Below, piece after piece: positions 5,211 to 6,861 of a stretch of 6,861 nt of DNA (positions are counted from its first letter, which is position 1; every line of letters starts with the position of its first letter). The stretch is from Erysipelotrichaceae bacterium. GTDB lineage: Bacteria; Bacillota_I; Bacilli_A; Erysipelotrichales; Coprobacillaceae. The stretch is taken from assembly GCA_021200395.1 (NCBI GenBank), contig JAJQGQ010000105.1, positions 1 through 6,861 on the forward strand, written 5' to 3'. The notes beneath the pieces are model-generated. The model saw only the letters and a program-made list of their open reading frames with translations. It was not told the DNA's origin and ran no database searches. The translations under genes and the position numbers were made by a program.

Positions 5211-6861
5211 CAAGAAAATTATTACAGCTAAGAAATACAATGATGATTTTATTGGTTGCAGAATGTATAATCCTCTTTTGTTTATATTTATTCATTGGTG
5301 GTCATATATTATTAGCTTTAGCTTTATACAGTACTGTTAAAAATGTTATTTTATTAGTGTTTTTTGCTTATCAATCTTATAGTATAGATGCTAATAATTT
5401 AAGTGTTGCTGATGCTTTAAGTGATGATGAGAGAAATATTTTAATATTTGGTGGTATAGCTCTCATACAATATGATGAAAATAGAGATATTGTATGGACA
5501 AGTGATTTATTTAAAGAAATGAATATTAATATAGTTGGTGTTAAATTACTAGAATGGCAACCTCATCTGGCATCATTATTTGAAGATGAAGATATTAAGG
5601 TTATTGATATTAAAGGTAAAAAGTTTGAAGCCTATAATAATCTGGAAACAAAATTAATATATTTAAAAGATCGAACATCATACTTATCATTGAAACAGGA
5701 TTATTTAGATCAACAGGTTTGTATGGCTTATATAACCATTGATAATTATGAAGAATCAACTGCAAATGCAGATGAACCGACAAAAGCTTTGATTCAATCA
5801 CGATCTAGACAGGTTATAGTTGATTGGGCTTATTCTAATGGTATTATTATTAGACGTTATAAATCTGGTGGATATTTAGCTTTCTTTAATGAAAGAATTT
5901 ATAAAAAACAAGTAGAAAATAAATTTGCAATACTTGATACTTTTAAAGAAATGTCTAAGGAATTAGATGAAGTGATGACATTAAGTATTGGTATTGGAAG
6001 AAATTCGCGCATTCTTAGAGAATTAGATGAAATGGCTACACAAGCTTTGAATTTAACCTATTCTCGAGGTGGAGATCAAGTTGCAGTGAAGTCAGGTGAT
6101 GATAAGGTACGATACTTTGGTGGTAATAGCCAATCATTTGAAAAGAGTAGTAAGGTTCGTGCACGTGTATTAGCACAATCATTAGCTGGTATGATTAAAA
6201 ATGCATCACAAGTTATCGTTATGGGGCATAAGAATTCAGACTTAGATTCGTTTGGTGCATCTATAGGTGTAGCTAAAATAGCTAAAGCATATGATAAGAA
6301 AGCTTATATTGTGGTGGATTTTGAATCTATTGAGGATAAGACAAAAGATGTTGCTTTTATTGTTAGAAGTGATGAACAATATCATGGTATGATTCTTTCA
6401 CCTGCAGAGGCATTAGAAAAAGTAGATAAGAAAACATTATTGATTTTGGTGGATCATCATAAGTCTAGTTTATCTATTTCCGGTCAATTATTAGAAAAAG
6501 TGAATAATAAGATTATTATTGATCATCATCGTCGTGGAGAAGAATTTATTGAAGCACCTGCTTTAACTTATTTAGAGCCTGCTGCTTCAAGTACGGTTGA
6601 ATTAATTGTAGAGTTATGGGATTATCAAAATAGTGAAGTCCAGATTAACGAATTAGAAGCAACTGTGATGTATGCAGGGATGCTTGTTGATACCAATAAT
6701 TTTAAACAACGTGTGGGTGTTAGAACGTTCCAATCAGCGGCTGTTTTAAGAGATTTACAAGCAGATGTGACATTGGCTTATGAATGGATTGAAGATTCTT
6801 ATGAAGAAACTTTAGAAAGAATGTCTATTACTAATTCTGCTTATAAGTATAATGATTATAT
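5207..6861 (+). CDS. gdpP: Cyclic-di-AMP phosphodiesterase GdpP (YybT), 3' end missing
   Basis: Membrane-bound phosphodiesterase that hydrolyses c-di-AMP to pApA, lowering a second messenger that controls potassium, osmolyte and cell-wall balance. The 551 residues seen run in the family order. Two membrane helices occupy about 12-56, a PAS-like sensor about 75-170 and a degenerate GGDEF domain about 175-300, with SIGIGR at 260-265 and RGGDQVAV at 287-294. The DHH phosphoesterase domain starts at about 335. The metal-binding residues are present: H341, D345 and D347 in HKNSDLD, D416, the DHH motif 439-441 (DHHRRGEEF) and D495 in GMLVDT. SSTVEL follows at 461-466. The DHHA1 end (the family is about 650-660 residues long) lies beyond the right edge. 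Its ATG overlaps the yybS stop, and AAAGGGG sits eight bases upstream. No frameshift is visible; it looks fully functional as far as it goes. Confidence 0.96.
   Translation, partial: MTRKLLQLRNTMMILLVAECIILFCLYLFIGGHILLALALYSTVKNVILLVFFAYQSYSIDANNLSVADALSDDERNILIFGGIALIQYDENRDIVWTSDLFKEMNINIVGVKLLEWQPHLASLFEDEDIKVIDIKGKKFEAYNNLETKLIYLKDRTSYLSLKQDYLDQQVCMAYITIDNYEESTANADEPTKALIQSRSRQVIVDWAYSNGIIIRRYKSGGYLAFFNERIYKKQVENKFAILDTFKEMSKELDEVMTLSIGIGRNSRILRELDEMATQALNLTYSRGGDQVAVKSGDDKVRYFGGNSQSFEKSSKVRARVLAQSLAGMIKNASQVIVMGHKNSDLDSFGASIGVAKIAKAYDKKAYIVVDFESIEDKTKDVAFIVRSDEQYHGMILSPAEALEKVDKKTLLILVDHHKSSLSISGQLLEKVNNKIIIDHHRRGEEFIEAPALTYLEPAASSTVELIVELWDYQNSEVQINELEATVMYAGMLVDTNNFKQRVGVRTFQSAAVLRDLQADVTLAYEWIEDSYEETLERMSITNSAYKYNDY

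Overview
The window is AT-rich, Shine-Dalgarno-led DNA of a low-GC Gram-positive bacterium. The yybS-gdpP pair, a T-box leader and a solitary ECF S-component all fit Firmicutes. The style resembles Erysipelotrichia-type gut bacteria, but that placement is an impression and not a proof. There is no sign of mobile DNA, CRISPR, rRNA or tRNA.

Left part (1-2967, minus strand): one operon read leftwards. A near-consensus promoter (2939-2967) drives a T-box riboswitch leader (about 2683-2932) that ends in a strong intrinsic terminator. Behind it, tightly packed, come a lipoprotein solute-binding protein, an ABC permease, an ABC ATPase and a PLP enzyme of the cystathionine gamma-synthase/lyase family, which runs off the left edge. 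My reading of the T-box is that its specifier codon is AUG (methionine). The binding protein has the look of a cystine binder. A coherent model is cystine (or another sulfur amino acid) uptake coupled to transsulfuration towards methionine, switched on when uncharged tRNA-Met accumulates.

Middle (2968-4270): a divergent promoter (2997-3024) drives a 207-residue ECF transporter S-component, perhaps PanT-like, whose terminator overlaps its own stop codon. Facing it is an unrecognised 116-residue soluble protein on the minus strand with its own terminator. The 533-base gap between the binding protein and the ECF gene holds the T-box leader, two divergent promoters and a roughly 110-nt leader of unknown role.

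Right part (4277-6861, plus strand): an extended -10 promoter leads to yybS (DUF2232 membrane protein). Its stop codon overlaps the start of gdpP, the membrane-bound c-di-AMP phosphodiesterase, which is cut by the right edge after 551 codons. This is the conserved yybS-gdpP pair usually followed by rplI and dnaB.

Most of the window is ordinary core or metabolic sequence. The points that most deserve a second look are the methionine-type T-box on a cystine-like transporter operon, the orphan 116-residue protein, and the unexplained leader of the ECF gene.
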